The notes beneath the pieces are model-generated. The model made no database searches and was not told the origin of the DNA. It saw only the letters and a list, made by a program, of their open reading frames with translations. 64,000 nucleotides of DNA, taken from positions 496,001 through 560,000 of the forward strand of contig NZ_JANDBD010000002.1 in NCBI RefSeq assembly GCF_024320865.1. Direction: 5' to 3'. The translations under genes were made by a program, and so were the position numbers. This DNA is from Mycolicibacterium arenosum (GTDB taxonomy: Bacteria; Actinomycetota; Actinomycetes; Mycobacteriales; Mycobacteriaceae). Of this stretch, positions 9,235-16,976 are shown piece after piece. Every line of letters starts with the position of its first letter. The stretch's first letter is position 1.

Positions 9235-10617
9235 GTGACGTCACCTAACGATCTTCCCCGCACCGTCGGCGAGCTGCGTGCATCCGGTCACCGGGAACGC
9301 GGCGTCAAGACCGAGATGCGCGAGAACCTGCTGGCTGCGCTCGCGGAGGGACGCGAGACGTGGCCCGGCATCCTCGGCTTCGAGGACACCGTGCTGCCGC
9401 AACTCGAGCGCGCGCTGATCGCCGGACACGACATCGTCCTGCTCGGCGAGCGCGGTCAGGGCAAGACCCGCCTGCTGCGCGCGCTCACCGGCCTGCTCGA
9501 CGAGTGGACGCCCGTCATCGAGGGGTCCGAACTCAACGAGCACCCGTACACGCCCATCACGCCGGAGTCGATCCGCCGCGCGACGACGTCGGGTGACGAC
9601 CTTCCGATCCGATGGGTGCACCGCAGCGAGCGCTACACCGAGAAGCTCGCGACGCCGGACACCAGCGTCGCCGACCTCGTGGGTGACATCGACCCCATCA
9701 AGGTGGCCGAGGGACGCAGCCTCGGCGATCCGGAGACCATCGCCTTCGGCCTCATCCCGCGGGCGCACCGCGGCATCGTCGCGATCAACGAGCTGCCCGA
9801 CCTCGCCGAGCGCATTCAGGTCGCGATGCTCAACGTGATGGAGGAGCGCGACATCCAGGTCCGCGGCTACACGCTGCGCCTCCCGCTCGACGTGCTCGTC
9901 GTCGCGAGCGCCAATCCCGAGGACTACACCAACCGCGGCCGCATCATCACGCCGCTCAAGGACCGGTTCGGCGCCGAGATTCGCACGCACTACCCGCTCG
10001 AACTCGCGGCCGAGGTCGGCGTCATCACGCAGGAGGCGCATCTGGCCGCGGAGGTGCCCGCCTATCTGCTGCAGGTGCTGGCACGGTTCGCGCGGCATCT
10101 GCGCGAGTCGACGTCGGTCGACCAGCGTTCGGGGGTGTCGGCGCGGTTCGCGATCGCCGCTGCCGAGACGGTCGCCGCCGCCGCGCGGCACCGCTCGACG
10201 ATCCTCGGCGAGCAGGACCCCGTCGCCCGCGTCGTCGACCTGTCGACGGTGATCGACGTGCTGCGCGGCAAGCTCGAGTTCGAATCCGGCGAGGAGGGTC
10301 GCGAGCAGGCCGTGCTCGAGCACCTGCTCCGCCGGGCCACCGCGGACACCGCGCAGCGACTGCTCGGCGGACTGGACGTCGGCGCCCTGGTGGCCGCCGT
10401 CGAGGAGGGCGCACCGGTCACCACCGGCGAGCGCGTCTCGGCCAAGGACGTTCTCGCCGCCGTGCCGGACCTGCCCGTGGTCGAGGCGATCGCGGAGAAG
10501 CTCGGCGCCCAGTCCGACGGGCAACGGGCCGCCGCGCTGGAGATGGCGCTCGAGGCGCTGTACCTCGCCAAGAAGATCGACAAGGTATCGGGCGAGGGTG
10601 AAACAGTCTATGGTTAA
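9235..10617 (+). CDS. Magnesium chelatase-type AAA ATPase (ChlI/MoxR-like)
   Basis: 460 residues from the GTG at 9235; the ATG at 9199 is an alternative, and GGAGG lies unusually close to the GTG, so the start is uncertain. It has a Walker A motif GERGQGKT, a Walker B-like GIVAINELPDL and the sensor region VASANPEDYTNRGRI of AAA+ proteins related to chelatase ChlI/BchD and MoxR. Such ATPases work with a VWA-domain partner in metal insertion or protein remodelling. The next gene overlaps it by 8 bp and encodes that VWA partner. The pair is the ortholog of Rv0958-Rv0959. The substrate is unknown, and no cobalamin or chlorophyll genes are nearby. Confidence 0.9.
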   Translation: MTSPNDLPRTVGELRASGHRERGVKTEMRENLLAALAEGRETWPGILGFEDTVLPQLERALIAGHDIVLLGERGQGKTRLLRALTGLLDEWTPVIEGSELNEHPYTPITPESIRRATTSGDDLPIRWVHRSERYTEKLATPDTSVADLVGDIDPIKVAEGRSLGDPETIAFGLIPRAHRGIVAINELPDLAERIQVAMLNVMEERDIQVRGYTLRLPLDVLVVASANPEDYTNRGRIITPLKDRFGAEIRTHYPLELAAEVGVITQEAHLAAEVPAYLLQVLARFARHLRESTSVDQRSGVSARFAIAAAETVAAAARHRSTILGEQDPVARVVDLSTVIDVLRGKLEFESGEEGREQAVLEHLLRRATADTAQRLLGGLDVGALVAAVEEGAPVTTGERVSAKDVLAAVPDLPVVEAIAEKLGAQSDGQRAAALEMALEALYLAKKIDKVSGEGETVYG

Positions 10618-12586
10618 ACGCCTTTCGCGCTATTCGCGATACACCGGCGGGCCCGATCCGCTGGCTCCGCCCGTCGATCTGCGGGAGGCGCTTGAGGCGA
10701 TCGGCCAGGACGTCATGGAGGGGTCGTCGCCACGCCGGGCTCTCCAGGAACTGATGCGTCGCGGCTCGAAGAACATGAAGGGCGCCGACCGGCTGGCGGC
10801 TGAGGCCAACAGCAAGCGCCGGAAGCTGTTGCAGAACAACAACCTTGACGGCACGCTTCAGGAGATCAAGAAGCTGCTCGACGAAGCGGTGCTAGCGGAG
10901 CGCAAGGAACTCGCGCGGGCGCTCGACGACGACGCCCGCTTCGGTGAGCTGCAGCTCGAGTCGCTGTCGACCTCACCGGCCAAGGCGGTGCAGGAACTCT
11001 CCGAGTACGACTGGCGCAGCGAGGCGGCGCGCCAGAAGTACGAGCAGATCAAGGATCTGATGGGCCGAGAGATGCTCGACCAGCGTTTCGCGGGCATGAA
11101 GGAGGCCCTTGAGAACGCCACCGACGAGGACCGGCAGCGCGTCAACGACATGCTCGACGACCTCAACGATCTCCTCGACAAGCACGCGCAGGGGCAGGAC
11201 ACCGAGCAGGATTTCAAGGACTTCATGTCCAAGCACGGCGAGTTCTTCCCCGAGAATCCGAAGAACATCGACGAGCTCCTGGACTCGTTGGCGCAGCGCG
11301 CCGCGGCCGCGCAGCGGTTCCGCAACAGCCTGTCCGAACAGCAGCGCGCCGAGCTGGATCAACTGGCGCAGAACGCCTTCGGCTCGCCGTCGCTGATGAA
11401 CGCGCTGAACCGGCTCGACTCGCACCTGCAGGCAGCCCGTCCCGGCGAGGACTGGAACGGTTCGCAGCGCTTCTCCGGCGACAACCCGCTCGGCATGGGC
11501 GAGGGCGCGCAGGCGATGAACGACATCGCCGAGCTGGAGCAGCTGGCCGACCAACTCTCGCAGAGTTACGCGGGCGCCCAGATGGACGACGTCGACCTCG
11601 ACATGCTCGCCCGCCAACTGGGGGAGGACGCCGCCGTCGACGCGCGCACCCTTGCCGAGTTGGAGAAGGCGATGATGAACCAGGGCTTCCTCGATCGCGG
11701 CTCCGACGGGCAGTGGCGGTTGTCGCCCAAGGCGATGCGCCAACTGGGTCAGGCCGCGCTACGCGATGTGGCGCAACAGCTTTCGGGTCGCCACGGTGAG
11801 CGGGAAACGCGGCGAGCCGGTGCGGCGGGCGAGCTGACGGGTGGCACCCGGCCGTGGCAGTTCGGCGACACCGAGCCGTGGAACGTGACGAGGACGCTGA
11901 CGAACGCCGTACTGCGCAGCGCGGGCACCGGCACCGTCGAGCGCCCGCTCAAGATCAGCGTCGACGACGTCGAGATCTCCGAAACCGAGACCCGGACGCA
12001 GGCCGCAGTCGCGCTTCTGGTCGACACCTCGTTCTCGATGGTCATGGAGAATCGGTGGTTGCCGATGAAGCGCACCGCACTCGCGCTGAACCACCTCGTG
12101 AGCACCCGGTTCCGCTCCGACGCACTGCAGATCGTCGCGTTCGGCCGCTATGCGCGCACCGTGACCGCAGCGGAGCTCACCGGGCTCGAAGGCGTCTACG
12201 AGCAGGGGACGAATCTGCATCACGCGCTGGCGCTGGCGACCCGTCATCTGCGCAGGCACCCGAATGCGCAACCGGTCGTGCTCATCGTGACCGACGGCGA
12301 GCCCACCGCCCACCTCGAGGACTGGGGTGACGGCGAGGGCACCGGCGTCTTCTTCGACTACCCCCCGCACCCGCGCACCATCGCGCACACGGTGAGGGGT
12401 TTCGACGAGATCGCCCGACTCGGGGCGCAGGTGACCATCTTCCGGCTCGGGAGTGACCCCGGCTTGGCGCGCTTCATCGATCAGGTGGCGCGTCGCGTGC
12501 AGGGGCGCGTCGTCGAACCCGATCTCGACGGCTTGGGAGCGGCCGTGGTGGGCGACTACCTCGGATCCCGTCGCCGTCGCCGCTGA
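10610..12586 (+). CDS. VWA domain-containing protein, partner of the AAA ATPase
   Basis: 658 residues from the ATG at 10610, which overlaps the stop of the AAA gene; an in-frame GTG at 10598 is possible. The N-terminal 450 residues are largely helical and charged (DRLAAEANSKRRKLLQ, ERKELARALDDD). The C-terminal 200 residues form a von Willebrand A domain with the metal-site motif DTSFS in ALLVDTSFSMVMENRW and a second site TDGEPTAH. It ends in a basic RRRR tail. It is the ortholog of M. tuberculosis Rv0959. AAA-VWA pairs act as two-subunit remodelling machines; the target is not evident here. Confidence 0.88.
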   Translation: MVKRLSRYSRYTGGPDPLAPPVDLREALEAIGQDVMEGSSPRRALQELMRRGSKNMKGADRLAAEANSKRRKLLQNNNLDGTLQEIKKLLDEAVLAERKELARALDDDARFGELQLESLSTSPAKAVQELSEYDWRSEAARQKYEQIKDLMGREMLDQRFAGMKEALENATDEDRQRVNDMLDDLNDLLDKHAQGQDTEQDFKDFMSKHGEFFPENPKNIDELLDSLAQRAAAAQRFRNSLSEQQRAELDQLAQNAFGSPSLMNALNRLDSHLQAARPGEDWNGSQRFSGDNPLGMGEGAQAMNDIAELEQLADQLSQSYAGAQMDDVDLDMLARQLGEDAAVDARTLAELEKAMMNQGFLDRGSDGQWRLSPKAMRQLGQAALRDVAQQLSGRHGERETRRAGAAGELTGGTRPWQFGDTEPWNVTRTLTNAVLRSAGTGTVERPLKISVDDVEISETETRTQAAVALLVDTSFSMVMENRWLPMKRTALALNHLVSTRFRSDALQIVAFGRYARTVTAAELTGLEGVYEQGTNLHHALALATRHLRRHPNAQPVVLIVTDGEPTAHLEDWGDGEGTGVFFDYPPHPRTIAHTVRGFDEIARLGAQVTIFRLGSDPGLARFIDQVARRVQGRVVEPDLDGLGAAVVGDYLGSRRRRR

Positions 12587-12973
12587 TTCACACCACCTAC
12601 GGATCGCCAGCGCGCACTGGCGAGTGCCGCGCGCCTCGAGCCTCTCACCAAATGTGTTAACTGACGAAGTGGCTGAAACCTTCTGTCGAAGACCTGGCGT
12701 CGACCCCCTCCGCTTGCCCTCCTCGGCACCGTTTGCTGTCAGCTAACAATGGTTGTTACAACGCTGTCCTGAAGGCCGTCGTAGCAGCTAGGAGACGCTG
12801 CGACAACGTGGTGACGGTCGTTCCCAGTAATTTCGCGGCACTATCGGTCAACTGTTGCTGGCGGCTATTTTCAAGATCGGTCAATTTATTTGCGAGGCCG
12901 GGTGCAAAACTTTGCCAGGCTGTGGCATGATCCTCTCAATCGCAACTTCTAAGCTTCCTCTCAGGAGATCGCA
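12587..12973. other. Non-coding upstream region of the first repeat-protein gene
   Basis: 387 bp with no supported gene and lower GC than its surroundings. It holds TTTGCTG at 12732-12738, a TAACAA-TGG-TTGTTA palindrome at 12744-12758, TTTATTTGC at 12885-12893 (the complement of the GCAAATAAA element found upstream of the two paralogues) and the putative promoter element at 12900-12931. Confidence 0.5.
12900..12931 (+). promoter_or_regulatory. Putative promoter element of repeat-protein gene 1
   Basis: A GGGTGCAAAA box about 20 bases before CATGAT resembles the GGGCAAAT/TACGAT pairs upstream of the two paralogues. The presumed -10 ends 42 bases before the ATG. The match is weaker than between the other two copies. 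Confidence 0.35.
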
Positions 12974-14389
12974 ATGGCTCTTCGCCCCTTGCTCACCGCC
13001 GGTATCGCCGTCGCTTCGGCGGGCGTGCTCGCGCTGACGCCGACGATCGTCCCCCAGCTGACTGAGGCGCAGAAGAACGTCGTCGCGATGGCAGAGGAGC
13101 AGGTGACGCTCGCCGCGAACCTGCAGGACCTGATCAACGTGTTCTTCGGCGTCGACCCCGCGCCCAACGATGACAACATCCCACCGGTCACCGACGCGGC
13201 GGGCACGGCCGGCTTCCCCGGCCTCATCTACCAGTTGCTCTCCGAGCAGCAGGGCGGCTTCGCACCCAACCGGGCGGTGCTCGACCAGTTCTTCCAGTTC
13301 GGGTTGAAGGAAGTGGTGCGGCAGCAGTTGCTCCTGAACAACCCGTCGAACGCCCAGTTCATCAACGACTTCTTCGATGGTGGCCTCACGCAGCTGGCGT
13401 ATCGCTACGCGTCCTCCGGCGTGACCACGCCGAACCAGCAGGTGTATCTCGACTACTTCTTCAACCAGTACAGCCCCAACCCCGCACTGAGTGGTTTCTC
13501 CGGTGTCTCCTACGTGCGCTTCAAGGAAGCCGCGCTGGCCGGAGACATCACGCCGGAGCAGGCGCAGTTCATCGAGGACCTCTACGTGAACGGCGGTTTC
13601 ACCGCGGTCGTGCGCAGGCAACTGCTGTCCGGCACGTCGGACCCGGTGCAGCGCCAGTTCCTCAACGACTTCTTCGACGGTGGCGTCACCCAAGTGGTGC
13701 GCACCCAGCTGCTGAGCTCGACCCAGGACCCGCAGCAGCTTCGCGACATCGCTCTGTTCTTCCCCGACGCCACCACGGGTTACGAGGGGGGTATCACCGA
13801 GAACATCCAGGATCGATTCCTCGCCGCGAATTCCGACCCGCAGCAGCAGGCGATCATCAACGCGTTCTTCGATGAGGGCGTTGCGGAGGTCGTCCGACTG
13901 CTGCTCGTCGGCCCCAAGCCGGTTCCAGACGAGGCGGAGGAGACCTTCGCCGCACGCACGTTCACGGCGTCCGAAGTGGAGGACGCAGGTGCTCCGGCTC
14001 CCGCGGCCGAACCCGGCCAGGGCGACGCCGAGCAGCTGTCGGCTCCGGCACCGGCTCCCGCAGCGCCGAAGGGTGACGACGCACCGCCCGTGGCGGCCCC
14101 GGTTGCCGTCGCGCCAGCGGCCGATCCGACCCCGAATGAACTCGCCAAGTCGCAGGTGAATGCCGGCGCCGAAGAGGATGCGACGGAAGCCGTGAAGGAC
14201 GGCAACAAGGCCGAGGTGACGCCGATCCTGCCGTTCGGCTCCGAAGGGAAGAGCGGATCCGGTAGCTGGGGCGTCTTCGGACAGGTCGCCGACGCGATCG
14301 GCAAGACCATCGCGGGTGCCGGCGGAGGTGCCCAGCCGGGTGCCGACGGCGCCGGTGCCGGAGGCGACGCAGGCGGCGGCGACAGCTGA
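12974..14389 (+). CDS. Exported seven-repeat protein, tandem paralogue 1
   Basis: 471 residues; ATG preceded by AGGAG. The N-terminus LTAGIAVASAGVLALTPTIVP looks like an export signal without an obvious cleavage motif. Residues 96-316 consist of seven degenerate units of about 28-38 residues with the core DP-Q-x3-INDFFDGGVTQVVR-QLL; the last unit ends in VVRLLLVGPKP. The following 150 residues are rich in Ala, Pro and Glu, and the protein ends with GSGSWGVFG and a Gly-rich tail. It is clearly paralogous to the genes at 14938 and 16977 but the most diverged of the three. I do not recognise a characterised family. A surface or envelope role is inferred only from the signal-like N-terminus and composition. 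Confidence 0.8.
   Translation: MALRPLLTAGIAVASAGVLALTPTIVPQLTEAQKNVVAMAEEQVTLAANLQDLINVFFGVDPAPNDDNIPPVTDAAGTAGFPGLIYQLLSEQQGGFAPNRAVLDQFFQFGLKEVVRQQLLLNNPSNAQFINDFFDGGLTQLAYRYASSGVTTPNQQVYLDYFFNQYSPNPALSGFSGVSYVRFKEAALAGDITPEQAQFIEDLYVNGGFTAVVRRQLLSGTSDPVQRQFLNDFFDGGVTQVVRTQLLSSTQDPQQLRDIALFFPDATTGYEGGITENIQDRFLAANSDPQQQAIINAFFDEGVAEVVRLLLVGPKPVPDEAEETFAARTFTASEVEDAGAPAPAAEPGQGDAEQLSAPAPAPAAPKGDDAPPVAAPVAVAPAADPTPNELAKSQVNAGAEEDATEAVKDGNKAEVTPILPFGSEGKSGSGSWGVFGQVADAIGKTIAGAGGGAQPGADGAGAGGDAGGGDS
13259..13921 (+). repeat. Seven in-frame degenerate repeats in paralogue 1
   Basis: Units recur every 28-38 codons. The best-conserved segment is INDFFDGG followed by VVR-QLL; units three and six carry inserts. 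Conservation is at protein level rather than DNA level, so the array looks old. Confidence 0.75.
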
Positions 14390-14406
14390 CGCCCGACCTT
14401 CCGATT

Positions 14407-14440
14407 CGACGGCCCACCCGGTCCTCCGGGTGGGCCGTCG
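14407..14440. terminator. Terminator-like hairpin after repeat-protein gene 1
   Basis: Perfect 15-bp stem (CGACGGCCCACCCGG pairing with its complement) around the loop TCCT, 17 bases after the stop codon. No strong T-run follows, as is common for mycobacterial terminators. Confidence 0.7.
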
Positions 14441-14636
14441 GCGTTTGCGGTGCCATCTCGGCACGTCGCCGGGTCCGGTCCGGGGCAACGGACCGCGCCG
14501 ACAACGTCGCGTCGTCCCAGCTGATGTGACCACGCAGTTGCGATCCCGGCTGTCGCGGGCCGGTGCGGAATCCGCCTGACCGCTGGTCATGCATTCGGTA
14601 CGAATGGGGACGACTTCCTCCGAACGGCTGAACGGC

Positions 14637-14698
14637 TATTTGCTGAATGCTGACGCGTCACCATTGGCGAATAACGGACTATGCGGATACAGCAAATA
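14637..14698. promoter_or_regulatory. Inverted repeat TATTTGCTG / CAGCAAATA
   Basis: Two perfect 9-bp arms at 14637-14645 and 14690-14698, 44 bp apart, in the region upstream of repeat-protein gene 2. A related but imperfect pair lies at the same relative place upstream of gene 3. The wide spacing suggests paired protein-binding sites rather than a hairpin. Confidence 0.45.
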
Positions 14699-14843
14699 AA
14701 ATACCGGTGGTTGGTTAACTCAAGTACGTCGATACTCGGCCCGCTCGGGCCGTCGAAATCCACGCTTTGCGGCGCTGGTCTACAGCTAGAGGTCAATAAA
14801 TGGCGCTGTCGTCAATTCAAAAGATCGGAGTTAGTTTGTAAAC

Positions 14844-14873
14844 GGGCAAATATTACAGCTTTCGTTATACGAT
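14844..14873 (+). promoter_or_regulatory. Putative promoter element of repeat-protein gene 2
   Basis: GGGCAAAT at 14844 and TACGAT at 14868-14873, a good match to the TANNNT -10 of the housekeeping sigma factor. Spacing and flanking bases are shared with the region upstream of gene 3. It predicts a leader of about 57 bases that is also partly conserved (CTCAGCTT, AATCGGAG). Confidence 0.45.
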
Positions 14874-14937
14874 CTTCTCGGCTCAATCTCAGCTTTCGAC
14901 TGGCCGCGTCGTCACAGCAATCGGAGAGGTCGGCAAA

Positions 14938-16494
14938 ATGGCAGTTCGCTCGTTCGTCACGGCAGGAGCGGCGTTCGCGACCGCGGGCATGGTGGCAGTG
15001 GTGCCCGCCATCGCTCCACCCCTGGCGCCCCGAGACATCCAGGTGATCAAACAGACCGAAGCCCACGTACAGCTCGCTGCTCAGCTCACGCTGCAGGATC
15101 TGATCAACGTCTACTTCGGCGTGACGCCTGCGGGCTCCTATGTCGACCCGGAGGGTCCGGACGCGCCACCGCTGCCGCCGGTCACCGGCGCACCGGGCAC
15201 GTCCGGGCTGTCGGGGGTCATCTACCAGCTGCTGCACCAGCAGCAGGGTGCTTACCTCCCCGGCACGGTCGGTCTCGAGACCTACTTCAACGGCGGGCTC
15301 ACCGACTACATCGAACTCGCACTGCTCACCCAGAACGCCGACCCCGCGCAGCGCGCCGGCATCGAGGCGTTCTTCGACGGCCTGTCTCAGCTGGCCTACG
15401 AGTACCTCCAGTCCGGAACCACCGATCCGGCAACGACCACGTACCTGAAGACCTTCTTCAACCAGGGCGGGTTCGGCAACCCTGCGCTGTTCGGCGCCCC
15501 CGGCGTGTTGTACCTGCGGCTGCTGGCCGGCTTCCAGGCCCCCGAGCAGCAGGCGTTCATCAACAACCTGTTCCAGGGCGGCGTCACCCAGGTGGCGTAC
15601 CAGCAGCTCGGTGGCGACCTGGGCACCGTCGACGAGGAAGGTGAGCCGCTGCCGACGTCGACGCCGTACCTGAGCGCGTTCTTCGGGATCAACAACAACA
15701 TCGTCGACCCCGGAGGGTCGGGCAGCCCGTCGCTGAACGGCGTGTCCGGCGTCGTCTACACCCGACTCAAGGCCGCGGCGGCCACCGGCGATCTCACACC
15801 CGAGCAGATGAGCGTCATCGACCCGTTCTTCAACGGCGGTGCGGCCGAAGTGGCACGCGTGCAACTGCTGTCGCGCACCGGCGATGTCAACCAGCAGAAC
15901 CTCATCAACGAGTTCTTCGACAACGGCATCTCCGGTGTGGTGCGGTATCTGCTCGTCGGCCCGGCGCCGACGCCGCCGCCCGAGGAGGAGCCCGAGGAGG
16001 AGACCCTGAGGACTGCGGTCACCGTCCAGGCCGCTGCGGAGTCGGACCCCGCGGTGGAGGCGAAGCCGGCCGCGGAGGCCGAGCCCGCGACGGCCGAGCC
16101 CGCGGTGGAGGCGAAGCCGGCCGTGGCGTCCGCGCCCGCCGCGGCGACCGCACCCGCTGCGGAGACCGCGCCCCCGGCGAAAGCGACCGGGGAGGCACCC
16201 GCAGCGGGGGAGGGCAAGCCGGCCTTCACTGCCAAGATCCGTGAGGTCGAGGCCGAGGAGGAGGCGGAGCCCGACGACGGCGGCGCGAACAAGGCCGAAC
16301 CCGAGATCATCCTCGGCACCGGCGGCCCGAAGTCGGGATCCGGCAGCTGGGGCGTCTTCGGCGACATCGCGAAGGGTGTCCACGACGCCATCGCGGGCAT
16401 GTCGGGCGGCGGTCAGCCGGCCGGCGGTAGCGCGACGGGCGGCACGGGCGAGTCGGGCGGCGGCGCTACCGACGGTGGCGGCGCGGAGGGCTGA
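14938..16494 (+). CDS. Exported seven-repeat protein, tandem paralogue 2
   Basis: 518 residues; ATG with GGAGAGG upstream. The first 60 residues (AVRSFVTAGAAFATAGMVA, then APPLAPRDIQV, LINVYFGVTP) are almost identical to paralogue 3. Seven repeat units span residues 106-344 and close with INEFFDNGISGVVRYLLVGP. A long Ala/Glu/Pro tail follows (repeated EAKPA and AEP words), then a conserved block AKIREVEAEEEAEPDDGGANK, and the common GSGSWGVFGDIAKGVHDAIA end. The C-terminal block is shared with paralogue 3 but not paralogue 1, so genes 2 and 3 are the more recent duplicates. Function unknown; probably secreted or envelope-associated. Confidence 0.8.
   Translation: MAVRSFVTAGAAFATAGMVAVVPAIAPPLAPRDIQVIKQTEAHVQLAAQLTLQDLINVYFGVTPAGSYVDPEGPDAPPLPPVTGAPGTSGLSGVIYQLLHQQQGAYLPGTVGLETYFNGGLTDYIELALLTQNADPAQRAGIEAFFDGLSQLAYEYLQSGTTDPATTTYLKTFFNQGGFGNPALFGAPGVLYLRLLAGFQAPEQQAFINNLFQGGVTQVAYQQLGGDLGTVDEEGEPLPTSTPYLSAFFGINNNIVDPGGSGSPSLNGVSGVVYTRLKAAAATGDLTPEQMSVIDPFFNGGAAEVARVQLLSRTGDVNQQNLINEFFDNGISGVVRYLLVGPAPTPPPEEEPEEETLRTAVTVQAAAESDPAVEAKPAAEAEPATAEPAVEAKPAVASAPAAATAPAAETAPPAKATGEAPAAGEGKPAFTAKIREVEAEEEAEPDDGGANKAEPEIILGTGGPKSGSGSWGVFGDIAKGVHDAIAGMSGGGQPAGGSATGGTGESGGGATDGGGAEG
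15253..15969 (+). repeat. Seven in-frame degenerate repeats in paralogue 2
   Basis: Same repeat plan as paralogue 1 (FFDGG or FFNGG core, then a hydrophobic ARVQLL-type segment). Units three to five carry inserts, including a Gly/Ser/Asn-rich one around NNNIVDPGGSGSPSLNG. Confidence 0.7.
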
Positions 16495-16683
16495 CGGGAA
16501 AGCGCTTCGTCGGAGTTTGCGAAACCCGCATCCGGCGGATTGGCGCTCGGCCATCGCACGATGGCGATCCCGTTCGGCTCGGCCGCGGGCGATCCGTCGG
16601 GATCGAGTTCACCTGTCTGGTTCATGAATGCGGTTCGGCAGTCGGAGGGCGGCCCCTCCGCGATTGCCGGACCGGGTGAGTGC

Positions 16684-16748
16684 TGTTTGCTGAAGAGTCG
16701 CTGCCAGCGCGGTGCGCTTAACGCACCCGTGCTGTACTAGCAAATAAA
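16684..16748. promoter_or_regulatory. Degenerate inverted repeat TGTTTGCTG / TAGCAAATAAA
   Basis: Counterpart of the 14637-14698 repeat. The 6-bp core TTTGCT pairs with AGCAAA, and the AGCAAATAAA arm (16739-16748) is identical to that upstream of gene 2 (14691-14700). The arms lie about 50 bp apart. Confidence 0.4.
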
Positions 16749-16884
16749 CGGCTACAACGGCCTTGCGTGCCGCCGACACCCCCCAGCCGCGGTTCTGTGC
16801 TCTGGATACCAGGGCTGTAGTGCTGGTTATCGTGAAGAATTAGCGAAGGCGTCGAAAAGCTTTCGTGATGGTTGGCGACTTTGC

Positions 16885-16913
16885 GGGCAAATGTTCAACC
16901 GTCGTCGTACGAT
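16885..16913 (+). promoter_or_regulatory. Putative promoter element of repeat-protein gene 3
   Basis: GGGCAAAT at 16885 and TACGAT at 16908-16913, one base closer together than upstream of gene 2. The distance from TACGAT to the ATG is 63 bases, against 64 in gene 2, and the leader sequences align. Confidence 0.45.
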
Positions 16914-16976
16914 CCCCTTGGTTGTCTCTCAGCTTCCTCATAGTCGCGTTTGTCAGACCAATCGGAGGGCCGGCAC

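Larger units (their letters stand above)
14441..14937. other. AT-enriched non-coding region upstream of repeat-protein gene 2
   Basis: Roughly 500 bp with no supported gene, containing runs such as AGCAAATAAAATACC that stand out against the high-GC surroundings. The inverted repeat at 14637-14698 and the promoter element at 14844-14873 are its recognisable parts. Confidence 0.5.
16495..16976. other. Non-coding region upstream of repeat-protein gene 3
   Basis: 482 bp with no supported gene. It contains the degenerate TTTGCT/AGCAAATAAA pair and a promoter element resembling those upstream of gene 2. Confidence 0.5.
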
